64,000 bases of DNA from Rhizobium bangladeshense (GCF_001662075.1 NZ_LYPL01000014.1:62001-126000); one strand, 5' to 3'. Counted from the stretch's first letter, positions 46,241 through 55,535 are shown. Numbers and translations are program-made. Notes: a model not told the origin generated them from the letters alone.

Positions 46241-47752
46241 TTGCAGGTTGGTATCGATATGGGATTGGCGTCCGGCAGCCCGGCGACGCTCGATATCGAG
46301 GAACTGCTGGCGACGCGTCTGCTCGTGCAGGGCAATTCCGGATCGGGAAAGTCGCATCTGTTGCGCCGACTGCTCGAGCAATCCGCGCAATGGGTGCAGC
46401 AGGTCATCATCGATCCCGAGGGTGATTTCGTCACCCTCAGCGACAGATTCGGCCATATCGTCGTCGATGGCGAGCGCACCGAGGCGGAGCTGGCGGGTAT
46501 TGCCAACCGTATCCGCCAGCATCGGGTGTCCTGTGTGTTGACGTTGGAAGGCCTCGATATCGAGCAGCAGATGCGTGCTGCGGCCGCCTTCCTCAACGGC
46601 ATGTTCGATGCCGATCGTGAATACTGGTATCCCGTTCTTGTCGTCGTCGATGAAGCGCAGATGTTTGCTCCGTCCGTCGGCGGCGATGTTTCGGAAGATG
46701 CGCGCAAGATGTCGCTTGGGGCAATGACCAACCTGATGTGCCGCGGCCGCAAGCGCGGGCTTGCCGGCGTGATCGCGACGCAACGGCTTGCCAAGCTCGC
46801 CAAGAACGTTGCGGCCGAAGCCTCGAACTTCCTGATGGGCCGCACCTTCCTCGATATCGACATGGCGCGCGCAGCCGACTTGCTCGGCATGGACCGGCGC
46901 CAGGCGGAAATGTTCCGTGACCTGAAGCGCGGAAATTTCGTTGCCCTCGGACCGGCATTGTCGCGCCGGCCGCTGCCGATCCAGATCGGTGCGGTGGAGA
47001 CCTCGGCGCGCTCATCGAGCCCGAAGCTGATGCCATTGCCGGATGCGCCGCAAGATGTCGAGGATCTGATCTTCACACCGGATCCGGAGGAATTCCAGCG
47101 CCCGCTCGTGCGCCGCGCGCCGCCGGCGCCGCGGCCGACGACGGATATCCTGGCCGAACTCTCACGCTCGACGCCGGCGGCATCGGCAGCGCCCGTCGAG
47201 GCGAGGGCGAGCCAGGCGGAGATATCGCCAGAGGAGCGGGAGGAGCGCCTTGCCGGCGTGCTTGCCGAAATACTCGACGATCCTGCGTCCGCCTTCCGCA
47301 CGGATTCAGTGCTTTACCAGGATTTTCTCGTGCGGCTGCGCATGCGCCGCGTGCCGGGGCCGCCGATAGCGCTGCCGGATTTCCGCCGGCGCGTCGCGAT
47401 CTCGCGCTCCGGCGTCGATGCCGAAACCGCCGGAACGGAAGCCTGGGCGACGGCGCTGTCGCTCTCGGCAGGCGTCACCGACGACCTGCAGGGCGTCTTC
47501 CTGATGCTCGCCAAGGCCGCCGTCTGCGGTGAGGCGTGCCCGTCGGATGCGCGCATCGCCCGCGCTTACGGTACGCATTCCGCCCGTCGCGCTCGCCGTC
47601 TGCTCGGCTATTTCGAGGAACAGGGGATCGTCGTCGTGCACACGGATTTCTCCGGCAAGCGGATCGTGGCTTTCCCTGACATGAACTGCCAGACGGCGCC
47701 CGGCGACGCGAACGCGCCGGATACGGGCGATCAGCCGCTGGCTGCGGAATAG
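46241..47752 (+). CDS. HerA-like ATPase (DUF87 type)
   Basis: Encodes 503 residues from TTG 46241, with GAGGAT 7-8 bases upstream. Walker A is LVQGNSGSGKSHLLRRL (about 31-46). Walker B is VLVVVDEAQMFAP (about 132-144), followed by TNLMCRGRKRGLAGVIATQRLAKLAK and a MGRTFLDIDMARAADLLGM segment typical of HerA/FtsK-like hexameric motors. After a linker, a C-terminal part (~350-503) includes a winged-helix-like SDARIARAYGTHSARRARRLLGYFEEQGI. HerA proteins translocate DNA with the NurA nuclease, but no nuclease gene is adjacent. Function here is unknown; the protein is widespread in rhizobia. Confidence 0.85.
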   Translation: MQVGIDMGLASGSPATLDIEELLATRLLVQGNSGSGKSHLLRRLLEQSAQWVQQVIIDPEGDFVTLSDRFGHIVVDGERTEAELAGIANRIRQHRVSCVLTLEGLDIEQQMRAAAAFLNGMFDADREYWYPVLVVVDEAQMFAPSVGGDVSEDARKMSLGAMTNLMCRGRKRGLAGVIATQRLAKLAKNVAAEASNFLMGRTFLDIDMARAADLLGMDRRQAEMFRDLKRGNFVALGPALSRRPLPIQIGAVETSARSSSPKLMPLPDAPQDVEDLIFTPDPEEFQRPLVRRAPPAPRPTTDILAELSRSTPAASAAPVEARASQAEISPEEREERLAGVLAEILDDPASAFRTDSVLYQDFLVRLRMRRVPGPPIALPDFRRRVAISRSGVDAETAGTEAWATALSLSAGVTDDLQGVFLMLAKAAVCGEACPSDARIARAYGTHSARRARRLLGYFEEQGIVVVHTDFSGKRIVAFPDMNCQTAPGDANAPDTGDQPLAAE

Positions 47753-47814
47753 CGGCGATTTCGTTCTTTGCCGCTGTTGACATTTTCATGACGGGCCTCT
47801 AAAGACCGCGCCAA

Positions 47815-47840
47815 GCACCGGGCAGCAATGTCCGGTGTTT
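47815..47840 (+). terminator. Weak terminator after the HerA-like gene
   Basis: A hairpin CACCGG / CCGGTG (loop about 9 bases) followed by TTTCATTT, about 65 bases after the HerA-like stop and before rpsD. Confidence 0.5.
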
Positions 47841-47976
47841 CATTTGACATGTCCCGTGGATCGTTCCTGTTCGCTAACCGGAGCATCCTGTCAGGTCTCG
47901 AAAGAAACCAGAGGAGGGCGTGTTTCCTTCGCGCGATTTGGCAACAAACCGCTATAAACCTTTGAAAGGAAATACG

Positions 47977-48594
47977 ATGAGCAAGCGCGAATCGTCCAAG
48001 TACAAAATTGACCGCCGTATGGGCGAAAACATCTGGGGCCGGCCGAAGTCCCCGGTGAACCGCCGCGAATACGGCCCGGGCCAGCACGGCCAGCGCCGCA
48101 AGGGCAAGCTGTCGGACTTCGGTGTGCAGCTGCGCGCCAAGCAGAAGCTTAAGGGTTACTACGGTGACCTGCGCGAGAAGCAGTTCCGCGCAATCTTCGC
48201 AGAAGCAGCCCGCCGCAAGGGCGACACCTCGGAAAACCTGATCGGCCTGCTGGAATCGCGCCTCGACGCGATCGTCTATCGCGCCAAGTTCGTTCCGACG
48301 GTCTTTGCTGCCCGTCAGTTCGTCAACCATGGCCACGTGACCGTCAACGGCGTCCGCGTCAACATCGGTTCCTACCGTTGCAAGGCCGGCGACGTCATCG
48401 AGGTTCGCGAAAAGTCGAAGCAGCTGGTGACCGTTCTGGAAGCCGTCAGCCTCGCCGAGCGTGACGTTCCCGACTATATCGAAGTCGATCACAACAAGAT
48501 GGTCGCCACCTACGGCCGCGTTCCGACCCTCAGCGACGTTCCGTTCCCGGTCGTCATGGAACCACACCTGGTCGTCGAATTCTATTCGCGTTAA
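47977..48594 (+). CDS. rpsD: 30S ribosomal protein S4
   Basis: Encodes 205 residues from ATG 47977 (GAAAGGAAATACG site); the longer frame to 47920 is spurious. It is a primary assembly protein of the small subunit. Landmarks are SKRESSKYKIDRRMGENIWG at the start, YGPGQHGQRRKGKLSDFG, and the S4 domain RLDAIVYRAKFVPTVFAARQ with HGHVTVNGVRVNIGSY, each cited in part. It stands apart from the main ribosomal operons, as usual in alphaproteobacteria. Confidence 0.98.
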   Translation: MSKRESSKYKIDRRMGENIWGRPKSPVNRREYGPGQHGQRRKGKLSDFGVQLRAKQKLKGYYGDLREKQFRAIFAEAARRKGDTSENLIGLLESRLDAIVYRAKFVPTVFAARQFVNHGHVTVNGVRVNIGSYRCKAGDVIEVREKSKQLVTVLEAVSLAERDVPDYIEVDHNKMVATYGRVPTLSDVPFPVVMEPHLVVEFYSR

Positions 48595-48621
48595 GAAACA
48601 CCAGGCGTTTTCGCTTATGGA

Positions 48622-48649
48622 AAAGCCGCTCTTTCGGGCGGCTTTTTTG
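48622..48649 (+). terminator. Rho-independent terminator of rpsD
   Basis: A hairpin AAGCCGC / GCGGCTT with loop TCTTTCGG and a T6 run, about 28 bases after the rpsD stop. Confidence 0.9.
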
Positions 48650-48664
48650 TTCCGGAGAGAAGCG

Positions 48665-49594
48665 ATGGCGGATTTGCAGGCGACCCTCGATAGCATCTAC
48701 ACCGATATCCTGCCACGGGTCGGCGAGGGTAAGGTCGCTGACTATATTCCTGAGCTTGCCAAGGTCGATCCACGGCAGTTCGGCATGGCGATCGTTACCG
48801 TCGACGGCAAGGTCTACCGTGTCGGCGATGCAGACATCTCCTTCTCGATCCAGAGCATATCGAAGGTCTTCATGCTGACCTTGGCGCTCGGCAAGGTCGG
48901 CGAAAGCTTATGGAAGCGCGTCGGGCGTGAACCGTCCGGATCGGCCTTCAACTCGATCGTCCAGCTCGAACACGAGAGCGGCATTCCCCGCAATCCCTTC
49001 ATCAATGCCGGCGCGATCGCCGTCACCGACGTCGTCATGGCCGGCCATGCACCGCGGGAGGCGATCGGCCAATTGCTGCGCTTCGTGCGTTATCTCGCCG
49101 ACGACGAGTCGATCACCATCGACGACAAGGTGGCGCGCTCGGAAACGCAGACGGGGTATCGCAATGTCGCGCTCGCGAACTTCATGCGCGCCTACCGCAA
49201 TCTCGATCACCCCGTCGACCACGTGCTCGGCGTCTATTTTCATCAATGCGCCCTGTCGATGAGCTGCGAGCAGCTCGCCCGCGCCGGGCTGTTCCTGGCG
49301 GCGCGCGGCAGCAATCCGATGACCGGTCATTCGGTGGTCTCACCGAAGCGGGCGCGGCGCATCAATGCGCTGATGCTGACCTGCGGCCATTACGATGGCT
49401 CGGGCGACTTCGCCTATCATGTTGGCCTGCCCGGCAAGAGCGGCGTCGGCGGCGGCATCTTCGCGGTTGCGCCGGGCGTTGCCTCGATCGCCGTCTGGTC
49501 GCCTGGGCTGAACAAGGTCGGCAACTCGCAACTCGGCGCCGTGGCGCTGGAGATGCTGGCGGCGCGCACCGGCTGGTCGGTGTTCGGTGATTGA
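48665..49594 (+). CDS. glsA: Glutaminase
   Basis: Encodes 309 residues from ATG 48665 (GGAGAGA site). The beta-lactamase-like glutaminase fold has the SxxK nucleophile in FSIQSISKVFML. Other blocks are PSGSAFNSIVQLE, NPFINAGAIAV, GVYFHQCALSMSCEQLA and LPGKSGVGGGIFAVAPG. It hydrolyses glutamine to glutamate and ammonia in the cytoplasm. In rhizobia this links nitrogen assimilation and acid response. It lies just after the rpsD terminator, so it has its own promoter. Confidence 0.95.
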   Translation: MADLQATLDSIYTDILPRVGEGKVADYIPELAKVDPRQFGMAIVTVDGKVYRVGDADISFSIQSISKVFMLTLALGKVGESLWKRVGREPSGSAFNSIVQLEHESGIPRNPFINAGAIAVTDVVMAGHAPREAIGQLLRFVRYLADDESITIDDKVARSETQTGYRNVALANFMRAYRNLDHPVDHVLGVYFHQCALSMSCEQLARAGLFLAARGSNPMTGHSVVSPKRARRINALMLTCGHYDGSGDFAYHVGLPGKSGVGGGIFAVAPGVASIAVWSPGLNKVGNSQLGAVALEMLAARTGWSVFGD

Positions 49595-49683
49595 TGCTGT
49601 GTTGCCGCGCGACTTTCTGCTAAAGGCAGCGTGATAAGGCAGGCTCGAAGTTTCAAGCCTGCAATCTTCGATTGGACGAGGTC

Positions 49684-50556
49684 ATGAATATCGCAGCCAA
49701 CATCGCGGACGATCTGGAGTCTGTTGTATCAGTGGATGACATTGGCCATGCGCTGTTTGCCGACGCGCCGCCCTCGGTCTCCTTCAACAAGCTGCGCAAG
49801 CGGCTGCTGCGGCAGGTGCGCCAGGCCTTCGACGACTTCGATATGCTGAAGGGGCAGAAGCGCTGGCTGGTCGGCCTTTCCGGCGGCAAAGATTCCTATG
49901 GGCTGCTGGCGCTGCTGCTTGATCTCAAATGGCGCGGGCTGCTGCCGGTCGAGCTCATCGCCTGCAATCTCGACCAAGGGCAACCGAACTTTCCCAAGCA
50001 TGTACTGCCGGATTATCTGACGAGGATCGGTGTCCGGCACCGGATCGAGTATCGGGACACGTATTCGATCGTTAAGGAGAAGGTGCCGGAAGGGGCGACC
50101 TACTGCTCGCTCTGTTCGCGGCTGCGGCGCGGCAATCTCTACCGTATCGCCCGGGAAGAAGGCTGCGATGCGCTGGTGCTCGGCCACCACCGTGAGGATA
50201 TTCTCGAAACCTTTTTCATGAATTTCTTCCACGGCGGGCGCCTCGCCTCGATGCCGGCAAAGCTTCTGAACGACGAGGGCGACCTGATGCTGCTGCGGCC
50301 GCTTGCCTATGCGGCCGAAGACGACCTCGCCAAGTTCGCTGCCGCCATGCAGTTTCCGATCATCCCCTGCGATCTCTGCGGCTCCCAGGACGGGCTGCAG
50401 CGCAATGCGATGAAGGACATGCTCGCCGATATCGAACGACGGATGCCGGGGCGCAAGGACACGATGCTGCGGGCGCTTGCGCATGTGAATCCGTCGCATC
50501 TGCTCGATCCGAAGCTCTTCGACTTTTCCGGCTTGACAGTCAGCGACCCTTCGTGA
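49684..50556 (+). CDS. ttcA: tRNA 2-thiocytidine(32) synthetase
   Basis: Encodes 290 residues from ATG 49684 (GAGG close upstream; TTG 49672 is an alternative). The PP-loop is VGLSGGKDSYGLLALL. The Fe-S cluster cysteines are in YCSLCSRLRRG and the last pair in CDLCGSQDGLQR. GHHREDILETFFMNFFHGGR is the conserved block after the PP-loop. It thiolates C32 of some tRNAs. Interestingly, TrmJ in this window also modifies position 32. Confidence 0.95.
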   Translation: MNIAANIADDLESVVSVDDIGHALFADAPPSVSFNKLRKRLLRQVRQAFDDFDMLKGQKRWLVGLSGGKDSYGLLALLLDLKWRGLLPVELIACNLDQGQPNFPKHVLPDYLTRIGVRHRIEYRDTYSIVKEKVPEGATYCSLCSRLRRGNLYRIAREEGCDALVLGHHREDILETFFMNFFHGGRLASMPAKLLNDEGDLMLLRPLAYAAEDDLAKFAAAMQFPIIPCDLCGSQDGLQRNAMKDMLADIERRMPGRKDTMLRALAHVNPSHLLDPKLFDFSGLTVSDPS

Positions 50557-50604
50557 AAGGCCGGCTGCGGGAGGCTGGTCGCTGCATGAAGGACATGATT
50601 TCGC

Positions 50605-51432
50605 ATGAGCATTTCAGATAAGGATATTCTCTTTCTTGGCGATAGCGTCAGGGAGGCGGCACGCGCCGAAATCATGCCGCGTTTTCGCAATCTAGGCAGT
50701 GCCGACGTTTCGGAAAAGACCTCGGCAATCGACCTAGTGACGCAGGCGGACGTGCTCGCCGAACACAGGATCACCGCGGCGCTGAAAGAGCGTTTTCCCG
50801 CAGCACTCGTTGTCGGCGAGGAAGCCTATGACGCCGATCGGTCCGTCGTTCCGGCCCTGGCCGACGCCGAGCTCGCCTTCGTCATCGATCCTGTCGATGG
50901 CACCTTCAATTTCGCCGCCGGGCTTCCCGTCTTCGGGACGATGTTGGCGGTCACTGTCAGGGGCGAGACGGTCGCCGGCATCATTCATGATCCTGTCCTC
51001 GGCGACACGGTGACGGCGATCAAGGGAGCGGGCGCCTTCCAGACGCGACAGGACGGCCAATCGAGCAGGCTCAAGGTGGCGGAGCCCGCCGCCCTGAACC
51101 AGATGGTCGGCGGCATCTCATGGGGTCATATGGACGACCCGGATCGCTCGCGCATCTGCTCCAACCTCTCGAAGATCAGGATGACCTTCGCTTTCAACTG
51201 CTCGGCCCACGAATATTGGATGGTCGCCTCCGGCAAGCTGCATTTCATCGGCCATGCGAAGCTGATGCCCTGGGATCACCTGGCCGGCGTGCTTGCGCAT
51301 CAGGAGGCCGGCGGCCATACGGCGAAATTCGACGGCACCCCCTATCGCCCCGGCGAGACAACCGGCGGCATTATCTCAGCACCCGACAGGGACAGCTGGC
51401 AGCTAATCCGCCGCGAGATCATCGGCATCTGA
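50605..51432 (+). CDS. Inositol monophosphatase-family protein, paralogue 1
   Basis: Encodes 275 residues. Metal-binding motifs are VGEEAYD, VIDPVDGTFNFAAG (DPxDGT) and a C-terminal LMPWDHLAGVLAHQEAGG, which supply the Mg2+ ligands of this phosphatase superfamily. Substrates may include inositol phosphates, PAP or other sugar phosphates. It is followed at 28 bases by a clear paralogue with the same blocks in the same order, so the pair arose by tandem duplication. Confidence 0.92.
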   Translation: MSISDKDILFLGDSVREAARAEIMPRFRNLGSADVSEKTSAIDLVTQADVLAEHRITAALKERFPAALVVGEEAYDADRSVVPALADAELAFVIDPVDGTFNFAAGLPVFGTMLAVTVRGETVAGIIHDPVLGDTVTAIKGAGAFQTRQDGQSSRLKVAEPAALNQMVGGISWGHMDDPDRSRICSNLSKIRMTFAFNCSAHEYWMVASGKLHFIGHAKLMPWDHLAGVLAHQEAGGHTAKFDGTPYRPGETTGGIISAPDRDSWQLIRREIIGI

Positions 51433-51460
51433 TTTGATACGTTTCCCGAAAGGATTTGAC

Positions 51461-52285
51461 ATGACTGCGACTGTCGACGTGACCGTTCTTGCCGATCTCT
51501 TGCGGCGGGCGGCGAAGGCGGAGATTCTGCCGCGCTTCCGCCGGCTTGGCCGGGATGATGTGCGCGCCAAGAGTGAGGCGACCGATCTCGTTACCGAGGC
51601 CGACGAGCAGGCCGAGCGGATGATCAAGGCGGAAGCCGAACGGCTCTGGCCGGGCGCCCTGTTCGTCGGCGAAGAATCGGTCGCGGCCGAGCCGGCACTG
51701 CTCGGCAGGCTCGCCGATGCCGATCTCGCAATCGTCGTCGATCCGGTCGACGGCACGTTCAATTTCGCCGCCGGCATCCCAGCCTTCGGCGTCATGGCGT
51801 CGGTCGTTTCCGGCGGCGAGACGATTGCCGGCATCATCTACGATCCGATGGGCGACGATTGGGTGATGGCGGAAAAGGGAAGCGGCGCCTGGCTGCGGCG
51901 GCCGGATGGCGAAGCGCGGCGGCTGCGCGCGGCCGAGCCTGTCGCGCTCGACCAGATGGTCGGCATGGCCTCCACCGGCTACCTGCCGCAGGAGAAGCGG
52001 GCCGAGATCCTCGGCAATCTCGCCAAGGTGCGCTTCCTCACCAACTATCGCTGTGCGGCCCATGAATATCGCACCCTTGCGGGCGGCCATGTGCATTACC
52101 TCATGTACAACAAGCTGATGCCCTGGGACCATCTCGCCGGCACGCTCATTTCCCAGGAGGCCGGCGCCCATGCTGCCCGGTTCGACGGCTCTTCCTACCT
52201 GCCACACCATCTCGCCGGCGGGCTGCTGATTGCCCCCGACAAGGCCTCGTGGAAGGTGCTGCGCCGTGAGGTGGTTACTGTTTGA
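51461..52285 (+). CDS. Inositol monophosphatase-family protein, paralogue 2
   Basis: Encodes 274 residues from ATG 51461 (GAAAGGA site). It carries VGEESVA, VVDPVDGTFNFAAG and LMPWDHLAGTLISQEAGA. It matches paralogue 1 closely through the DPVDGTFNFAAG and LMPWDHLAG blocks but differs elsewhere. Both retain all metal ligands, so both should be active, perhaps on different substrates. Same operon as paralogue 1, and probably with ttcA 48 bases upstream of the pair. Confidence 0.92.
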   Translation: MTATVDVTVLADLLRRAAKAEILPRFRRLGRDDVRAKSEATDLVTEADEQAERMIKAEAERLWPGALFVGEESVAAEPALLGRLADADLAIVVDPVDGTFNFAAGIPAFGVMASVVSGGETIAGIIYDPMGDDWVMAEKGSGAWLRRPDGEARRLRAAEPVALDQMVGMASTGYLPQEKRAEILGNLAKVRFLTNYRCAAHEYRTLAGGHVHYLMYNKLMPWDHLAGTLISQEAGAHAARFDGSSYLPHHLAGGLLIAPDKASWKVLRREVVTV

Positions 52286-52360
52286 ACGCATGAAAACCGG
52301 CCGCAGAGCGTATCCTGCGACGGGAGTTCATTCGGATAAGGTGCATCGGCGGCTCGCGCC

Positions 52361-52838
52361 CTATTCCGTGTAGAGCTTTTCCATGCGGAAATTTTCCAGG
52401 CTTTGCCCGCGTTTCTCCACGGTTTGCCTCGTTATCACGCGGAAACCCCTGCGCTCGAAAAATGGTCGGGCGGTTCGGCTCGCTTCCGTATAAATTCGCG
52501 TGAATCCGAGGTTCAAAGCTTCCTTCTCGACCCTGCTCAACAGGCGGCTTGCGATACCGAGGCCCTGAAAATCAGGGTGTACGAAGATCATGTCCAGGCA
52601 TCCGTCTCCGGTCAGGTCGGAAAACCCCACCGGCACTCCATCGATATCCGCGATCCAGCCAGGCCTGCTTATTCGGCGCTGCGCCCACAGGCTGCGATCT
52701 TCCACCTTTGCCCAAGCCTCGATCTGAGCGGGCAAATAGTCTTTCGATGAAACCTCCCGAATGGCGCGCAGAAAAATCTCGATCGTCGCGTCCGAATCGC
52801 TTTGGCGCGTAAGGCCTGATCAGAATTCGGTCGTCCAT
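52361..52838 (-). pseudogene. GNAT-family acetyltransferase, frameshifted near its start
   Basis: From ATG 52838 the protein begins MDDRILIRPYAP, then loses frame at a run of three A (minus strand; 52801-52803). Removing one base restores SDSDATIEIFLRAIREVSS directly into the intact remainder (LPAQIEAWAKVEDRSLWAQR ... HPDFQGLGIASRLLSRVEKEA ... FFERRGFRVITRQ), which has the GNAT acetyl-CoA loop (QGLGIASRLL). The intact 3' part could only be read from a non-standard start near 52735. Either a true frameshift pseudogene or a base error in this sequence. Its 5' region faces the adjacent MFS gene. Confidence 0.8.
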
Positions 52839-52876
52839 CGGAAATGCCTTTCGCGCTGACGCCAATGATTTCGATG

Positions 52877-54157
52877 TCAGAAGTGCGCCGCACCCGGATC
52901 GAGCTGCGGGCTGTCTCCGGGATGAGTGAAGAGCTTGCCGTTCTCGGCCCAGAGGGTGGCTGCGATTGTCACCAGGCCGAAGAGCGCGAAGCCGCCGAAA
53001 AGAGGCTGCACCGTGCCGTTGAACATCTGGCCGACCAAGCCGCCGAGGATGGCGCCTGCCGTCGTCGAGACGAAACCGGTGATGGCGGTCGCCGTCCCGG
53101 CGAGATTGCCCATCGGCTCAAGGCTGATGGCGGTGAAATTGGTGGCGATCACGGCAAACATCATCAGCACGATGGTGAAGATGCTGTAGGCGGTGGCGAA
53201 ATCCGCCTTGCCGGCCAGTGCAATGAGAAAGCCTGCTGCCGACAGTGCCGTGAAGATCAGCAGCGCTGCATGCGAAATGCGGCGCATGCCGAATTTGCGG
53301 ACGAAGAAGCCATTGGCGAAATTGGCCACTGCAATGCCGCCGGCGGTCGCCGCAAAGGCGATCGGCAGCCAATCGCCGAGGCCGTAGACCTCGCCGAAGA
53401 CCTGCTGCACTGAGATCACGTAGGCGCTGATGACGCCGGTGAACATGGTGAGACCGATCATGTAGCCTGAGGTAATGCGGTTCGTGAGCACGGTCTTGAA
53501 GCCGTCGGTGACTGAGTTGACCGACAGCGGCAGGCGTTCTTCCGGCGGCAGCGATTCCTTCAGCCGCAGAAGTGCCCAGACGAAGAGGATGGTGGCGACG
53601 GCGCCGAGCAGAATGAAGATCCAATGCCAGTTGGCATAAAGGATGACGAGCTGGCCCACCGAGGGTGCGACGATCGGCACGATCATGAAGACGATCATGA
53701 CATAGGACATGACGCGGGCCATTTCGCGGCCGCCGAAGCAGTCGCGGACGATGGCCATGGTGGTGATGCGCACCGCCGCGCCGCCGACGCCCTGAACGAA
53801 GCGCATGAGGAGCAGCATTTCGAAGCTGCCGGTGGCGGCAGCGGCAAACATTGCGACCACATAACAGGCGAGACCGCCGAGCAGGATGTTGCGGCGGCCG
53901 AACGTATCGGAAAGGCTGCCGAAGAATATCTGCGAAACGCCGAAGCCGAGAAAGAAGACGCCGATGATGAGCTGGGCGTCGTTGGTGCTGGTGACGCCGA
54001 GGGAGCGGCCGATATTGGGCAATGCCGGCAGCATGCTGTCGATCGCCATGGCAATGCTGGCCGTCATGATCGCAATGGTAACGACGAATTCAGCGAAGCC
54101 CATGCCGATACGACGGGAGCCTTGGTTTTCCTGGTGCGGTTTATGCAGCGATGTCAT
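52877..54157 (-). CDS. Bcr/CflA-type drug efflux MFS transporter, paralogue 1
   Basis: Encodes 426 residues from ATG 54157. Twelve predicted membrane helices. MFS signature GSLSDTFGRRNILLGGLACY (loop 2-3) and RFVQGVGGAAVRITTMAIVRD are typical of the Bcr/CflA subfamily of drug/H+ antiporters. It is the second of two adjacent paralogues on the minus strand, 36 bases after the other, so both probably form one transcript. The long in-frame extension to 54925 runs into the neighbouring gene and is spurious. Confidence 0.92.
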   Translation of the reverse strand: MTSLHKPHQENQGSRRIGMGFAEFVVTIAIMTASIAMAIDSMLPALPNIGRSLGVTSTNDAQLIIGVFFLGFGVSQIFFGSLSDTFGRRNILLGGLACYVVAMFAAAATGSFEMLLLMRFVQGVGGAAVRITTMAIVRDCFGGREMARVMSYVMIVFMIVPIVAPSVGQLVILYANWHWIFILLGAVATILFVWALLRLKESLPPEERLPLSVNSVTDGFKTVLTNRITSGYMIGLTMFTGVISAYVISVQQVFGEVYGLGDWLPIAFAATAGGIAVANFANGFFVRKFGMRRISHAALLIFTALSAAGFLIALAGKADFATAYSIFTIVLMMFAVIATNFTAISLEPMGNLAGTATAITGFVSTTAGAILGGLVGQMFNGTVQPLFGGFALFGLVTIAATLWAENGKLFTHPGDSPQLDPGAAHF

Positions 54158-54192
54158 GTGGTGAAATCCTGGATGCGGACGAGGTCGGCCTT

Positions 54193-55440
54193 TCAAACGG
54201 ACGGATTGTGCTGCTGGAAGAGGCGGCCCTTCTCGGCAATCAGCACGAAGACCAACCCGGCGATCGAGACAGCGAAATAACCGGCGACCATCGGCAGCGC
54301 AGTGCCATCGAAGGCCTGGCCGATGCCGGCGCCGATGATGGCGCCGCCGACGGTGCTCATGAAGCCGAGCACGGAGGAGGCGGTGCCGGCGACATGGCCG
54401 AGCGGCTCCATGGCAAGCGAGTTGAAGTTCGAGCCGATCCAGCCGAACTGGAACATGGCCAGACCGAAGAAGGTGATGAACAAGGCGAAGGGCATCGGCT
54501 CGGAACTCGCCATCTGGACGATCAGCCAGATGGTGTTGATGGCGATGAAGCCGATCAGCGAGCCGTGCGACAGGCGACGCATGCCGAGCTTGCCGACGAA
54601 GCGCGAGTTGAAGAAGGATGACAGTGACATGAAGATCGCCACGCCGGCGAAGGCGACGGGGAAATAGACGCCGAGACCGTAAATGCCGACATAGACCTGC
54701 TGAGCGGAATTGATGAAGCCGAACAGCGCGCCGAAGATGAAGGTGCTGGCGATCGTATAGCAGAGCGCCACGCGATTGGTCAGCACGAGCTTGAAGGCAC
54801 CGAAGATCGAGCGGGCGGTGAAGGGGCGGACATTCCGCGGATGCAGGGTTTCCGGCAGGCGAACGTAAGCCCAGACGGCGATACCGGTCGCCATGGCGGC
54901 AATGAAGAGGAAGATCAGGTGCCAATTGCCGAAGAACATGACGACCTGGCCGGCGCCGGGCGCGATCACCGGCACGATCATGAAGACCATCATGATCAGC
55001 GACATGACCTCGGCCATCTGCCGGCCGCCATAGATATCGCGGACAATGGAGACGGTGATGACGCGGGTTGCGGCCGAACCAACGCCCTGCAGGAAGCGCA
55101 GGGCGAGCAACCCGGCAAAAGAGGGGACGAAGACGATACAGATGGCGGACAGGATGTAGATGACGAGACCGATCAACAGCGGCGTGCGGCGGCCGAAGCG
55201 GTCGGAGAGCGGCCCGTAGAACAGCTGAGCGCAGCCGAAACCGAGCAGATAGGTGGAGACGACGAATTGTCGATGATTTTCGCTCTCGACGCCGAGGCTC
55301 GCCCCGATCTGCTGCAGCGCCGGCAGCATGATGTCGATCGCCAGAGAATTTACGGCCATCAGGAAAGCGGCGAGCGCGATGAATTCACGCTTGCCCATGG
55401 GCAGGCGGCCCGCGGACACGGCTTGTGATGAATCTGTCAC
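54193..55440 (-). CDS. Bcr/CflA-type drug efflux MFS transporter, paralogue 2
   Basis: Encodes 415 residues from GTG 55440 (GGGAA 8 bases upstream). It starts the helices with REFIALAAFLMAVNSLAIDIMLPALQQIG, cited in part, and has YGPLSDRFGRRTPLLIGL and RFLQGVGSAATRVITVSIVRD. Twelve helices and the same subfamily as the gene immediately downstream, suggesting tandem duplication with divergence. Both may export different hydrophobic drugs or metabolites; no regulator is next to them. Confidence 0.92.
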   Translation of the reverse strand: MTDSSQAVSAGRLPMGKREFIALAAFLMAVNSLAIDIMLPALQQIGASLGVESENHRQFVVSTYLLGFGCAQLFYGPLSDRFGRRTPLLIGLVIYILSAICIVFVPSFAGLLALRFLQGVGSAATRVITVSIVRDIYGGRQMAEVMSLIMMVFMIVPVIAPGAGQVVMFFGNWHLIFLFIAAMATGIAVWAYVRLPETLHPRNVRPFTARSIFGAFKLVLTNRVALCYTIASTFIFGALFGFINSAQQVYVGIYGLGVYFPVAFAGVAIFMSLSSFFNSRFVGKLGMRRLSHGSLIGFIAINTIWLIVQMASSEPMPFALFITFFGLAMFQFGWIGSNFNSLAMEPLGHVAGTASSVLGFMSTVGGAIIGAGIGQAFDGTALPMVAGYFAVSIAGLVFVLIAEKGRLFQQHNPSV

Positions 55441-55535
55441 AATGAAATTCCCATAAACAGGTCAAGGCGCTGCTGGCTGCAGCGCCTCGAACTCGAGAAA
55501 CAGATTTGGAAACCGGGCGGACGTCCGGTGACCGG

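Noticed and set aside
52877..54925. Possible giant fusion of the two MFS genes
   Set aside because: The N-terminal extension of the downstream gene is in a frame antagonistic to the real upstream MFS sequence; a clean ATG at 54157 starts the protein.
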